A DNA stretch of 34,580 bases from an uncultured Bacilli bacterium (GCA_934132925.1 CAKPAL010000004.1:1-34580), one strand, 5' to 3'; positions 8,552 to 15,904 are shown, counted from the first letter of the stretch. Notes: generated by a model not told the origin, from the letters alone. Numbers and translations: made by a program.

Positions 8552-8575
8552 ATTTAAATCTTAAATATGCAATAT

Positions 8576-8601
8576 AAAAACAACAAGATTTGTTCTTGTT
8601 G
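8576..8601 (-). terminator. Terminator on the minus strand after the CYTH gene
   Basis: CAACAAGA (8581-8588) pairs with TCTTGTTG (8594-8601), loop TTTGT. Read on the minus strand the stem is followed by TTTTT (8580-8576), a standard intrinsic terminator about 85 bases after the CYTH stop codon. Confidence 0.6.
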
Positions 8602-8636
8602 TCTATCAAAGTATTGAATTTTGTCAATATTTTATG

Positions 8637-8663
8637 AAAACTATAAATGTAGTTTTGTTTTTT
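8637..8663 (+). terminator. Terminator after the double-HTH regulator
   Basis: AAAACTA (8637-8643) pairs with TAGTTTT (8650-8656), loop TAAATG, followed by GTTTTTT on the plus strand. The stem is short and A/T-rich, so it may be weak. Confidence 0.5.
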
Positions 8664-8685
8664 GAATGTTTAATTTTATATTATA

Positions 8686-9201
8686 TTATTTATCAAAGTC
8701 ACCTAAAATTTTAGGCATATTAGTATTGAATCTGACAATGTTAGATATAGGGATATTTTGAGATTTACATAATTCATTATATTTATCATCCCATGATAAT
8801 CTATAGGCTTTATTTAGATCAAAATTTAACTTTGTAATCCATTCTTTTATAACTTCTTCGGCATTTTTTGTTTTACTCTTATTTTCAATTTCAATTGCAA
8901 TACCAAATGGATATTCGTCAACAACTATTTCTATATCTTCATTTGTGAAAATACTTCTATATCTTTCATAACTTTCAACAATATTTAAATGAAGTACATT
9001 TTCTACAAGAAATATTAAGTTATCATATTCTTCGTTTTTAATGGTAATTTCTATTTCTTCTTCTTTATGGATTAAAGCATTTTTATTATCTTTTAGTCTT
9101 TTTTTCCAAGTAACCATACATTTAGTATAATTATCTTTAATAGTTTTTCTTATTCTAAATCTTCCATCGACTTTTAAATTATAATAATCATATTTTTTCA
9201 T
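8686..9201 (-). CDS. CYTH-domain protein, C-terminal part of a split gene
   Basis: 171 residues from the first ATG of this frame. CYTH proteins are tunnel-shaped triphosphate-binding enzymes (CyaB, thiamine-triphosphatase, inorganic triphosphatase). The tunnel-strand motifs are visible: DGRFRIRKT (about 12-20), VTWKKRL, EEEIEITI, YERYRSIF and IEIVVDEYPFGIAIEIE. The signature N-terminal ExExK/R strand is missing from this frame. It is found just upstream in another frame (METEVR, start 9329), and the same frame as this CDS is open back through KYKELDYKGRFYEKTDQYNHP. The ATG at 9201 is therefore probably not a natural start. Restoring one A in the run at 9262-9267 gives a continuous 214-residue protein. 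The substrate is unknown. Confidence 0.75.
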   Translation of the reverse strand: MKKYDYYNLKVDGRFRIRKTIKDNYTKCMVTWKKRLKDNKNALIHKEEEIEITIKNEEYDNLIFLVENVLHLNIVESYERYRSIFTNEDIEIVVDEYPFGIAIEIENKSKTKNAEEVIKEWITKLNFDLNKAYRLSWDDKYNELCKSQNIPISNIVRFNTNMPKILGDFDK

Positions 9202-9248
9202 AGGATGATTATATTGGTCTGTTTTTTCGTAAAATCTTCCTTTGTAAT

Positions 9249-9329
9249 CTAATTCTTTATATTTTTTAAGTATTCAATTATTTTATCCCTACTATTACTT
9301 GAGTAGTAAAATCTTACTTCTGTTTCCAT
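9249..9329 (-). pseudogene. N-terminal fragment of the split CYTH gene
   Basis: It starts at ATG 9329 with AAAGGAT upstream and a good promoter (9361-9389), and encodes 26 residues beginning METEVRFYYSSNSRDKIIEY before TAG at 9251-9249. E2, E4 and R6 form the CYTH signature strand. The frame breaks at an A6 run on the minus strand (9267-9262). One more A would continue as LKKYKELDYKGRFY into the CYTH body. On the minus strand the run reads A AAA AAT in the zero frame, which is a possible -1 slippery heptamer, so a programmed shift cannot be excluded. Confidence 0.75.
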
Positions 9330-9360
9330 ATATTTATCCTTTCAAATTTTTAAAATTATA

Positions 9361-9389
9361 TTTATAATATAATTGTGAATCTTATTCAA
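9361..9389 (-). promoter_or_regulatory. Promoter of the CYTH gene
   Basis: On the minus strand TTGAAT (9389-9384), a 17-base spacer and TATAAA (9366-9361). This places the start about 25 bases before ATG 9329 and supports that ATG, not 9201, as the real start of the gene. Confidence 0.5.
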
Positions 9390-9390
9390 A

Positions 9391-9415
9391 AATATCAAGT
9401 GTAGTACTTGATATT
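9391..9415 (-). terminator. Terminator after the YbaK-type gene
   Basis: AATATCAAGT (9391-9400) and ACTTGATATT (9406-9415) form a perfect 10-bp stem with loop GTAGT. On the minus strand the stem runs into TTTTT-type sequence. It overlaps the stop codon of the deacylase gene. Confidence 0.65.
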
Positions 9416-9887
9416 AATCTTCTTTTTCTTTCGTTACATCTACCCATGATGTATAGTTAGTTACTTTTTCTAATTCTTCAATAGATATTTCTATAGCATT
9501 ATTAGTAGCACCGCAGGCAGGAAATACTGTTTCAAATTTTTTTAGTGATTCGTCTAAGTAAACTTCTACATCATCATTTAATGCAAATGGACATACGCCT
9601 CCTACTGGATGACCTATTTTTTCTTCCACTTCATCTGCTGCTACCATGTGGGCTTTTTCACCAAATGTATGTCTATATTTGGCATTATCTATTTTTACAT
9701 CTCCTTTAGTTACTATAACTATATATTTATCTTTTAATTTAAATGATAGTGTTTTAGCTATTCTTGCTTCTTCGGTACCTAATGCTTCGGCTGCTTCTTT
9801 TACAGTAGCACTAGTAGTTGGTACTGTTATTATTCTATCATCCATATTATATTTTTTTAAATATTCTCTTACTTTAATTGCAGACAT
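9414..9887 (-). CDS. YbaK/EbsC-type aminoacyl-tRNA deacylase
   Basis: 157 residues, the normal length of a single YbaK/ProX domain. These proteins hydrolyse mischarged tRNAs, typically Cys-tRNA(Pro) or Ala-tRNA(Pro), in trans. Conserved elements are the ARIAKTLSFK strand with the catalytic-type Lys45, VTKGDVKIDNAKYR, the loop GHPVGGVCPFAL and PACGATNNAIEI near the end. Substrate cannot be told from sequence alone: ProX, YbaK and PrdX-like members share these motifs. ATG 9887 has AAAGGAAGT upstream, and a TATAAT box lies about 30 bases further up on the minus strand. It is transcribed divergently from uvsE. Confidence 0.85.
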   Translation of the reverse strand: MSAIKVREYLKKYNMDDRIITVPTTSATVKEAAEALGTEEARIAKTLSFKLKDKYIVIVTKGDVKIDNAKYRHTFGEKAHMVAADEVEEKIGHPVGGVCPFALNDDVEVYLDESLKKFETVFPACGATNNAIEISIEELEKVTNYTSWVDVTKEKED

Positions 9888-9980
9888 AATATTACTTCCT
9901 TTCTATAGAAATATTATAGCATATTTTTTATTATTTGTTTTATTTATTTTAATATTGCTCATAATAATATTGGTGATTTT

Positions 9981-10901
9981 ATGGAGGTTAGACTTGGTTA
10001 TGTAGCTATTAGTAATTGTATTAGTGTTACTTCTTCTAGTCCTTTTACTTATAGTGAGTATTTGAAAGTTGGTAATGTTGATAAGTTAGAAGATGTTATT
10101 ATTTCTAACTTAGAGGCTTTAGAAAATATTATTGATTATAATATTAGAAATAATATACATTTTTATAGAATGTCTTCTAAAATTATTCCTCTTGCTACTA
10201 AAGATGATGTTATTTTTGATTATATTGATAAATATATGATGTATTATGAAAGAATAGGTAAAAAAATTAAAGAAAGTGGGATGAGAGTTGATTTTCATCC
10301 TGATCAGTTTTGTGTTATTAATAGTGTTAAAAGCGATGTTGTTAAAAATTCTATTAAGATAATTAATTATCATTATAATTTTTTAAATGCTTTAGGTATT
10401 GAAAATAAAGTTCTTGTCCTTCATGTTGGTAGTAGTACTTTTGGTAAAGATAACTCCATTAAGAGATTTATTAATTGTTATAATAAACTGCCTTTATATT
10501 TAAAAAAGTGTATTGCTATTGAAAATGATGATAAAGTATTTAATGTAAGTGATGTTTTAAAAATTTCTAAAAATACGGGAATACCTGTTATTCTTGATTA
10601 TCATCATCATTTATGTAATAAAAGTGAATTTTTATTTGAAGATGTATTTAATAGTTGGGGTAATAGGGTAGTTAAGATGCATTTTTCTTCTCCTAAAAAT
10701 AAGAAGGATTATAGAAGTCATAGTGATTATATTAATGGGGATGATTTTATTAATTTTATTGAAATGATTAAGAAGTATGATAGAGATATTGATATTATGT
10801 TGGAGGCTAAATGTAAAGATGATAGTTTATTTAGATTGATTAGATATCTTAAATATAAAACTGATTATAAGTTTATTGATGATACTTCTTTTTTAGTTTA
10901 A
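9981..10901 (+). CDS. uvsE: UV DNA damage endonuclease (UVDE)
   Basis: 306 residues. UvsE nicks DNA 5' to UV photoproducts and abasic sites, starting an alternative excision repair pathway. The TIM-barrel metal ligands and family motifs are all visible: MEVRLGYVAIS at the start, VDFHPDQFCVI (about 99), LVLHVGSSTFGKD, CIAIENDDKVF, VILDYHHHLCN, VVKMHFSSP and IDIMLEAKCKD. These His, Glu and Asp residues are the expected metal centre. The start ATG 9981 has GGTGAT upstream. It stands alone, divergent from the deacylase gene, and ends in a bidirectional terminator shared with the converging exporter gene. With the Y-family polymerase it gives this genome two DNA damage functions within 10 kb. Confidence 0.92.
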   Translation: MEVRLGYVAISNCISVTSSSPFTYSEYLKVGNVDKLEDVIISNLEALENIIDYNIRNNIHFYRMSSKIIPLATKDDVIFDYIDKYMMYYERIGKKIKESGMRVDFHPDQFCVINSVKSDVVKNSIKIINYHYNFLNALGIENKVLVLHVGSSTFGKDNSIKRFINCYNKLPLYLKKCIAIENDDKVFNVSDVLKISKNTGIPVILDYHHHLCNKSEFLFEDVFNSWGNRVVKMHFSSPKNKKDYRSHSDYINGDDFINFIEMIKKYDRDIDIMLEAKCKDDSLFRLIRYLKYKTDYKFIDDTSFLV

Positions 10902-10910
10902 CTTATAATA

Positions 10911-10936
10911 AAAAGTAGCAGGCTATTTGCTACTTT
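10911..10936. terminator. Bidirectional terminator between uvsE and the exporter gene
   Basis: AAAGTAGCA (10912-10920) pairs with TGCTACTTT (10928-10936), loop GGCTATT. Flanking A and T runs allow termination in both directions. The right arm overlaps the stop codon of the minus-strand exporter gene. Confidence 0.75.
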
Positions 10937-11775
10937 ATTAAATTTATTAATTCTACTATTATTCCTGATAGAGCTCCTAATGAATATAGAAGTAAGATAA
11001 TAGTGATATTTTCTTTTTTGTTTTTATTGTTTTTTAGTAATACTAGAAGTGAAGATCCACTACTTGTTAGAAGACCACCAATTAGTGCTCCTAGTGATAT
11101 GGTACTATTTAAGTATAGTTCTGTTAATATTACACTAGCAGCGCAATTTGGAATTAGTCCTATCATACTTGTTATTAATGGTGATAATATATTATTTGTT
11201 AATAATATTTTTGATAGATATTTGTCTCCTAGTAGGGAAAAAATAGTATTTATTATTAAAGTTATTATGAATATAAATAGGGTAATGTGTAATGTATGTT
11301 TTATTGCGGATAATAGAATACTATGGTTACAATCGCAATGTTCTTCATCACATAATTCATAGTTTGTTTTGTTATCTTGTTTCCTTTTATTTAGAATAAT
11401 ATCTATAATTATACCATATATTATACCAAATAATATTTTTATTAGTAGTATTTTTATTATTAATGTTATTGGGGCTTTTTCTGATAGCATTATTATTAAC
11501 ATTTCATCACTAGTAGATAGATATATTGATATTAGAGTACCTAATGTTATTATTCTTGTTATATATAGATTAGTGGCCATTACTGAAAAGCCACATTGTG
11601 GTATTACTCCTAGTATGGAACCTATTATTGGACCTATTTTTTTTGATTTTGTTATAATTTTTTCTGTTTTATTATTTAATTTATGTTCTATTAATTCAAT
11701 TATTAGAAAAGCAAGTAGTAAGAACGGTATTAATTTTATTGAATCTAATATGGTATCTATTAATATTTCTTTCAT
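10930..11775 (-). CDS. Putative heavy-metal exporter (ArsP_2-like membrane protein)
   Basis: 281 residues with about eight to ten hydrophobic segments. It contains two related halves: GPIIGSILGVIPQCGFSVMA in the first and MIGLIPNCAASVILTELYL in the second. The PQCG and PNCA motifs set in membrane helices are typical of the putative 10-TM heavy-metal exporter family (ArsP_2). The central loop has CDEEHCDCNH, a Cys/His-rich cluster that could bind metal. The substrate is not established for this family; arsenic is only the family label. It has its own promoter (11796-11824) and TTGGAG before the ATG. No ArsR-type regulator lies next to it. Confidence 0.75.
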   Translation of the reverse strand: MKEILIDTILDSIKLIPFLLLAFLIIELIEHKLNNKTEKIITKSKKIGPIIGSILGVIPQCGFSVMATNLYITRIITLGTLISIYLSTSDEMLIIMLSEKAPITLIIKILLIKILFGIIYGIIIDIILNKRKQDNKTNYELCDEEHCDCNHSILLSAIKHTLHITLFIFIITLIINTIFSLLGDKYLSKILLTNNILSPLITSMIGLIPNCAASVILTELYLNSTISLGALIGGLLTSSGSSLLVLLKNNKNKKENITIILLLYSLGALSGIIVELINLIK

Positions 11776-11795
11776 AATTTATCACTCCAATTTTA

Positions 11796-11824
11796 ATTAT
11801 AACATTCTTTTATTTTTGATACAA
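11796..11824 (-). promoter_or_regulatory. Promoter of the exporter gene
   Basis: On the minus strand TTGTAT (11824-11819), a 17-base spacer and TATAAT (11801-11796), about 20 bases before the ATG at 11775. Confidence 0.65.
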
Positions 11825-11828
11825 TATT

Positions 11829-12767
11829 TTATATGTCATAATATTTTACTTTTTTTAATGTAGATGGATTTAAGTTTATTATTTTTTCTTTTTCTTGATA
11901 TAAATAGTTTGATAAGTAGTTTAATACAATGTTTCTTATTATAATTGTGTCTTTAATTGTTAAGCCTTCTTTTTTAAGATTTTCTTTTATTAGTGTTATT
12001 TCTTTGGCTTTTGATTCTGTGGATATTTTTAGTGTTTCATTAGCACAATTTATTATTTTTGTTAGATAATCATCATAATCTTTTATTGGTTCTTGTAAAT
12101 AAGTTGGTATTAATTCATTAAATAGATTTTTTATATAGTTTGATATTTCTATGTAATATGATGAATTATTATGTATTTGTTTAGGTGAACTTATATCTTT
12201 ACTATCAATATAAGGAAATGGATCAATATCTTCAAAGTCAATGGTTATTTGAGCAGTTTTATATTCTTTTATGCAGTCTAAATTGAACAAAAGTAAAGTG
12301 TTAACGCTCCAACTATTAAATACAATAGTTCTAGTATCTAACATTAATTTGTCATAATTTATGTATATGCCATCATATATTTTTGCTATTTCTTCGAAGT
12401 CAAAAATGGTAGTAGAAGGAGTTATTTTGTCATAATAACATAATATGTGATGATGTGATGGGTATTTAACTGATAATTCTAGTATTTGTTTATATGTATC
12501 TATAGTTAATATATTAGCATTTTCTTTTAATGTAAAGATTGCTGCTTTAGTTAAGTCTTTGTATTGTGATATACAGTTTGCTATTCCTCGTGCATCTAAT
12601 AAATAATTATACCATGGACATATTCCATATATTAATGATGTTGCTTCTGAAGCCCAAAGGCCCCCGATTGGCTTATGAGAGTAGTTATCTAGTGGTCTTA
12701 ATATTTGTTTAAATACATCTTTTGTTATGATGGGATTTCCTATTGTTATATATTCTTTTTCTTTCAT
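11829..12767 (-). CDS. Hypothetical protein with a KPxGGLWAS motif
   Basis: 312 residues, no signal or membrane segment. I recognise a pattern but not a function: KPIGGLWAS at 32-40, IFTLKENANILTID at 77-90, IAKIYDGIYINYD at 127-139 and FNSWSVNTLLLFNLDCI at 150-166. The same succession occurs in many uncharacterised bacterial and phage proteins of 150-300 residues. Its layout (basic strand, GGLWAS loop, late aromatic strand) reminds me of the ADP-ribosyltransferase fold, but I see no clear catalytic triad, so this is weak. The last 110 residues are Lys/Ile-rich and helical. It has a consensus promoter of its own (12797-12825) and AAAGGAAG before the ATG. Confidence 0.7.
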   Translation of the reverse strand: MKEKEYITIGNPIITKDVFKQILRPLDNYSHKPIGGLWASEATSLIYGICPWYNYLLDARGIANCISQYKDLTKAAIFTLKENANILTIDTYKQILELSVKYPSHHHILCYYDKITPSTTIFDFEEIAKIYDGIYINYDKLMLDTRTIVFNSWSVNTLLLFNLDCIKEYKTAQITIDFEDIDPFPYIDSKDISSPKQIHNNSSYYIEISNYIKNLFNELIPTYLQEPIKDYDDYLTKIINCANETLKISTESKAKEITLIKENLKKEGLTIKDTIIIRNIVLNYLSNYLYQEKEKIINLNPSTLKKVKYYDI

Positions 12768-12796
12768 GTAATTTCTTCCTTTCGTGTTTGTTTTAT

Positions 12797-12825
12797 ATAA
12801 TACTTTATAAATTTTAATTTGTCAA
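12797..12825 (-). promoter_or_regulatory. Promoter of the KPxGGLWAS protein gene
   Basis: On the minus strand a full consensus TTGACA (12825-12820), a 17-base spacer and TATTAT (12802-12797), about 30 bases before ATG 12767. Confidence 0.75.
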
Positions 12826-12900
12826 ATATAATGTTTTTTAATATTTTTGTATTTCTTTCATAATATTGTGTTGAAATAGGTGTTTTTTGTTAAAAAGTTC

Positions 12901-12929
12901 TTTACTTATTTTAATAAAATTGTTATAAT
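12901..12929 (+). promoter_or_regulatory. Promoter of the rpsF-ssb-rpsR operon
   Basis: TTTACT (12901-12906), a 17-base spacer and TATAAT (12924-12929). The predicted start is near 12936, giving a leader of about 58 bases. The same hexamers and spacing recur before prfA at 29041-29069. Confidence 0.8.
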
Positions 12930-12935
12930 ACTTGT

Positions 12936-12993
12936 GAGCGAAGAGCTCCTTGCCTAGTAATAGGCCGTTAGACCAAAAGGAGGTGTAATAATT
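12936..12993 (+). promoter_or_regulatory. rpsF leader, candidate S6:S18-binding RNA
   Basis: The leader can fold so that CTCCTT (12946-12951) pairs with AAGGAG (12977-12982), which is the core of the ribosome binding site. Between them lie a GCCTA/TAGGC hairpin with loop GTAA (12952-12965) and an unpaired segment with CCG (12965-12967) and ACC (12972-12974). Firmicutes and many other bacteria have an autoregulatory leader at this place that binds the S6:S18 complex through a CCG-containing bulge. The position, CCG and sequestered ribosome binding site fit that class; the exact consensus fold was not checked. Confidence 0.5.
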
Positions 12994-13281
12994 ATGAATT
13001 ATGAAATCATGTTTATTGTAAGACCAGATATTGACGAAGCAAAAGTTAAAAGTACTGTTAAAACACTTGAAAAAGTATTAACTGATCATAAGGCTAAAAT
13101 TACTTTATCTAAAGAGTTAGGTCAAAAAGAGTTTGCTTATGAAATTAAAAAGTTTAAATCAGGTTATTACTTTTTATACAACATTGAAGCTTCTGATGAT
13201 TCTGCTATTAAAGAGTTTGATAGAGTAGCAAGAATTGATGAAAATGTTGTTAGACATCTTGTTATAAACCTAGATAAATAA
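12994..13281 (+). CDS. rpsF: Ribosomal protein S6
   Basis: 95 residues, the usual length. It begins MNYEIMFIVRPDIDEAKV and contains the S6 pattern EFAYEIKKFKSGYYFLYNI and VARIDENVVRHLVINL. S6 binds the 30S platform together with S18, encoded two genes downstream. A near-perfect ribosome binding site AAAGGAGGTG lies 9 bases before ATG and is covered by the candidate leader structure. First gene of the rpsF-ssb-rpsR operon, whose order is widely conserved in Firmicutes. Confidence 0.97.
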   Translation: MNYEIMFIVRPDIDEAKVKSTVKTLEKVLTDHKAKITLSKELGQKEFAYEIKKFKSGYYFLYNIEASDDSAIKEFDRVARIDENVVRHLVINLDK

Positions 13282-13291
13282 GGAGATAAGT

Positions 13292-13786
13292 ATGAATAAG
13301 GCAATATTAATTGGAAGATTAACTAGAGATCCTGAACTTAGAGCTACTCCAGCAGGCAGAAATGTTTGTCAATTTTCAATAGCAGTAAATAGAAATTTTA
13401 CTAATGCTAATGGAGATAGAGAGGCTGATTTTATTAATTGTGTAGTTTGGGATAAACAAGCAGAGAATCTTGTTAAATACCAAAAAAAGGGTAACCAAAT
13501 TGCGGTAGATGGTAGGATTCAAACAAGAAATTATGATGATAAAGATGGTAAAAGAGTGTATGTTACTGAAATTCTTGCTAATAGTATTAGTTTTTTAGAT
13601 TCTAGAGGAGCAAGTACAGGTAATACAGGTAGTTTTAATAATTTTAATAATTTACCTGAACCACCAATTGAAAGAAATGATAGTGTAGCTTCTGCTTCTA
13701 ATATGGAAACAGTATCTGTTGAGAAAGATCCATTTGAGGCATTTGGAGATTCTATAGAAATCAGTGATAATGATTTACCATTCTAA
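13292..13786 (+). CDS. ssb: Single-stranded DNA-binding protein
   Basis: 164 residues. An OB fold occupies about 1-105, starting MNKAILIGRLTRDPELRATP and including NCVVWDKQAENL and the KGNQIAVDGRIQTRNYDD strand pair. A flexible Asn/Ser-rich linker follows, and the chain ends in the acidic tip DNDLPF, the docking peptide for replication and repair partners. SSB coats single-stranded DNA as a homotetramer. It lies 10 bases after rpsF and 15 before rpsR, with AAGGAG before ATG, so the three genes share one transcript. It works with DnaB, encoded about 800 bases downstream. Confidence 0.97.
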   Translation: MNKAILIGRLTRDPELRATPAGRNVCQFSIAVNRNFTNANGDREADFINCVVWDKQAENLVKYQKKGNQIAVDGRIQTRNYDDKDGKRVYVTEILANSISFLDSRGASTGNTGSFNNFNNLPEPPIERNDSVASASNMETVSVEKDPFEAFGDSIEISDNDLPF

Positions 13787-13801
13787 AAAGGAGGAAAAAC
13801 A

Positions 13802-14017
13802 ATGGCTGAATTTCGTAAGAAAAGAAGAAAAATATGTCATATGTGTGCAGGAAAACCTGTTAATTATAAAGATGTAGCTATTATATCTAAATATATTAAT
13901 GATAATGGTAAAATTTTACCTAGAAGATTTACAGGTACTTGTGCTAAACATCAAAGACATGTTGCTCAAGAAGTTAAAAGAGCAAGATTCATGGGATTTG
14001 TTCCATTTTGTAAATAA
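13802..14017 (+). CDS. rpsR: Ribosomal protein S18, cysteine-containing form
   Basis: 71 residues. The core KILPRRFTGTCAKHQRHVAQEVKRAR is cut here into its recognisable parts: ILPRRFTGTCAKHQR and VKRARFMGFVPF, which define S18. Cysteines C12 and C15 (ICHMC) together with C47 and H50 (TCAKH) form a plausible CxxC...CxxH zinc site. Many S18 proteins, including that of Bacillus subtilis, lack the CxxC pair, so this is a C+ type. If zinc-dependent, the cell may carry a second, cysteine-free S18 elsewhere; that is inference. Last gene of its operon, followed by a clear terminator. GdpP and YybS, which lie between rpsR and rplI in B. subtilis, are not here. Confidence 0.96.
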   Translation: MAEFRKKRRKICHMCAGKPVNYKDVAIISKYINDNGKILPRRFTGTCAKHQRHVAQEVKRARFMGFVPFCK

Positions 14018-14020
14018 TAT

Positions 14021-14053
14021 AATATAGCTATTAATGGCTATATTTTTTCTTTT
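14021..14053 (+). terminator. Terminator of the rpsF-ssb-rpsR operon
   Basis: AATATAGC (14021-14028) pairs with GCTATATT (14037-14044), with an 8-base loop, followed by a long T-rich tract to about 14056. Confidence 0.8.
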
Positions 14054-14057
14054 TTTA

Positions 14058-14086
14058 ATGACAATACTATAAAAATATTGTATAAT
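14058..14086 (+). promoter_or_regulatory. Promoter of the rplI-dnaB operon
   Basis: ATGACA (14058-14063), a 17-base spacer and TATAAT (14081-14086), directly after the upstream terminator and 23 bases before the rplI start. Confidence 0.75.
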
Positions 14087-14109
14087 AGATAAGTAGAGGT
14101 GGGAATATT

Positions 14110-14553
14110 ATGAAGGTTATTTTTATTAAAGATTTAAAAAAACAAGGTAAGAAAAATGAAATTAAAGAAGTTAGTGATGGTTATGCTACTAATTATTTAA
14201 TTAAAAATGGTTATGCAGTAAAATATACGAAATCTAGTAGTGATAGATTAGATAATGAACTTGAAGATAATAAGAAGAATAAGGAAAAAAATGTTAAAAT
14301 TGCTAATGAAATTAAAAGTAAGTTAGAAAAAGAAAAAATAGTTTTTGATGTTAAGGCTGGAAATGATGGGAAAGTATTTGGTTCTATTTCTAGTAAACAA
14401 ATATGTGAGAAGTTAAATGAACTTGGTTATAATGTTAATAAGAAGATGTTAATTAGTGATGAAAATTTATCTTCTTTAGGAAACTTTTATATAGATGTTC
14501 AATTATATAAGGGTGTTGTTGCAAAGGTTAAGATTGAACTTATAAAGAAGTAG
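14110..14553 (+). CDS. rplI: Ribosomal protein L9
   Basis: 147 residues, normal for L9. The N-terminal RNA-binding domain starts MKVIFIKDLKKQGKKNEIKE and continues with VSDGYATNYLIKNGYAV. A long Lys-rich helix (about 45-75) links it to a C-terminal domain with GKVFGSISSKQI. L9 reaches out from the 50S subunit near L1 and helps keep the reading frame. AGAGGTGG precedes the ATG. Cotranscribed with dnaB, which begins 7 bases later; the rplI-dnaB pairing is conserved in Firmicutes. Confidence 0.95.
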   Translation: MKVIFIKDLKKQGKKNEIKEVSDGYATNYLIKNGYAVKYTKSSSDRLDNELEDNKKNKEKNVKIANEIKSKLEKEKIVFDVKAGNDGKVFGSISSKQICEKLNELGYNVNKKMLISDENLSSLGNFYIDVQLYKGVVAKVKIELIKK

Positions 14554-14560
14554 GTGAGTT

Positions 14561-15904
14561 ATGAATAAAGAATTACCTAAAAATATAGAGGCTGAAAAGT
14601 GTTTGCTTGGATCTATGTTTTGGTCTAGAGAGTCTCTTCAAAGGGGATGTGAAGAAGGGGATAAGGATATATTTTATTTAGATAGTCATAGTAAAATATT
14701 TGAAGCTATTAAACAATTATATTTAAATGATACTCCTGTTGATATTACTTCAGTTACTACTTATTTAATTAATATTAATAAAATAGGTGAAGTTGGTGGA
14801 GTAGAGTATTTAAATGAAGTTGTAAATTCAGTTGCTACTGGTGCTAATATTGAGTATTATATTAATTTGGTTAGTGAGAAATATACTTTGAGAAAAATGA
14901 TTGAAGTAGCTACGGATATTGTTAATAAGGCTACTAATGCAGAGGTTAATGCTGCTGATACTATTGATGAAGCAGAAAAAGATATTCTTAATATTTCTAA
15001 ATTTAGAAAGACTAGTGAATTTAGAAAAGTACAGGATGTGCTTAGTAAAGCTCAAAGTGATTTAGAGTTTTTATCTAAAAATGGTGGTAAGATTAATGGT
15101 CTTACTACGGGATTTGGTGAATTAGATTCTTTGACTGAAGGACTTCATCCAACACAGCTTATTATTATAGCGGCAAGACCTGCTGTTGGTAAAACTGCTT
15201 TTGCTCTTAATCTTGCTTTGGCTGCTGCTAAAAGTACTAAAAAGAATATTGCAATTTTCTCATTAGAGATGCCAGCAGAGCAACTTATAATGAGAATGAT
15301 TAGTTCACTTGGACAAATTGATAATAAGAAACTTAGTACTGGTAAATTAGAAAATGAAGATTGGAAAAGATTTAATGAAGCTATAAGTATTTTAGCAGAT
15401 ACTAATATTTATTTCCATGATGCTGGTGGTGTTACGCCGGCAGAAATTAAAGCTAAGTGTAGAAGACTTACTACTCAGGGTGAAGGACTTGGCCTTGTTA
15501 TAATTGACTACTTGCAGCTTATTGATTCTTCTTCTAGGTATTCTGGTTCTAGACAACAGGAAGTATCTGAAATATCTAGAGCACTTAAAACGATGGCTTT
15601 GGAACTTGAGGTTCCTGTTATTGCTTTGTCACAGTTATCAAGAAGTGTTGAAAAGAGAGAGGATAAAAAACCAGTTCTTAGTGACTTGAGAGAGTCTGGT
15701 TCTATTGAACAGGATGCTGATATAGTAGCGGCTCTTCATGCTCCGGATGTTGAAGTTCCGGTAGGTGATGAGGTGCCTAATCCTATTCAACTTATTATTC
15801 TTAAACATAGAAATGGTCCTACTAAAACTATTGATTTGTTGTTTAAGAAAAAGACTTCAACATTTTTATCTATTAAAAGGGATGGTGATAGTAGTGGTAA
15901 ATAA
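14561..15904 (+). CDS. dnaB: Replicative DNA helicase DnaB
   Basis: 447 residues. The hexameric helicase that unwinds DNA at the fork. The N-terminal helical domain begins NIEAEKCLLGSM; the linker is around 140-175; the RecA-like motor starts at GLTTGFGELDSLTEGLHP (about 180-197). Walker A is ARPAVGKT (205-212), followed by IAIFSLEMP, the Walker B strand LGLVIIDYLQL, and SRSVEKREDKKPVLSDLRESG with the arginine-finger region. No intein is present. The gene corresponds to dnaC of B. subtilis; I use the general symbol. Its 3' end overlaps the start of the M23 peptidase gene by about 20 bases. Confidence 0.97.
   Translation: MNKELPKNIEAEKCLLGSMFWSRESLQRGCEEGDKDIFYLDSHSKIFEAIKQLYLNDTPVDITSVTTYLININKIGEVGGVEYLNEVVNSVATGANIEYYINLVSEKYTLRKMIEVATDIVNKATNAEVNAADTIDEAEKDILNISKFRKTSEFRKVQDVLSKAQSDLEFLSKNGGKINGLTTGFGELDSLTEGLHPTQLIIIAARPAVGKTAFALNLALAAAKSTKKNIAIFSLEMPAEQLIMRMISSLGQIDNKKLSTGKLENEDWKRFNEAISILADTNIYFHDAGGVTPAEIKAKCRRLTTQGEGLGLVIIDYLQLIDSSSRYSGSRQQEVSEISRALKTMALELEVPVIALSQLSRSVEKREDKKPVLSDLRESGSIEQDADIVAALHAPDVEVPVGDEVPNPIQLIILKHRNGPTKTIDLLFKKKTSTFLSIKRDGDSSGK

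Noticed and set aside
15765..15881. Upstream start of the M23 peptidase inside dnaB
   Set aside because: This part overlaps dnaB by over 100 bases in another frame and has no family likeness; AAAAGG before ATG 15882 gives a normal membrane-anchored start.
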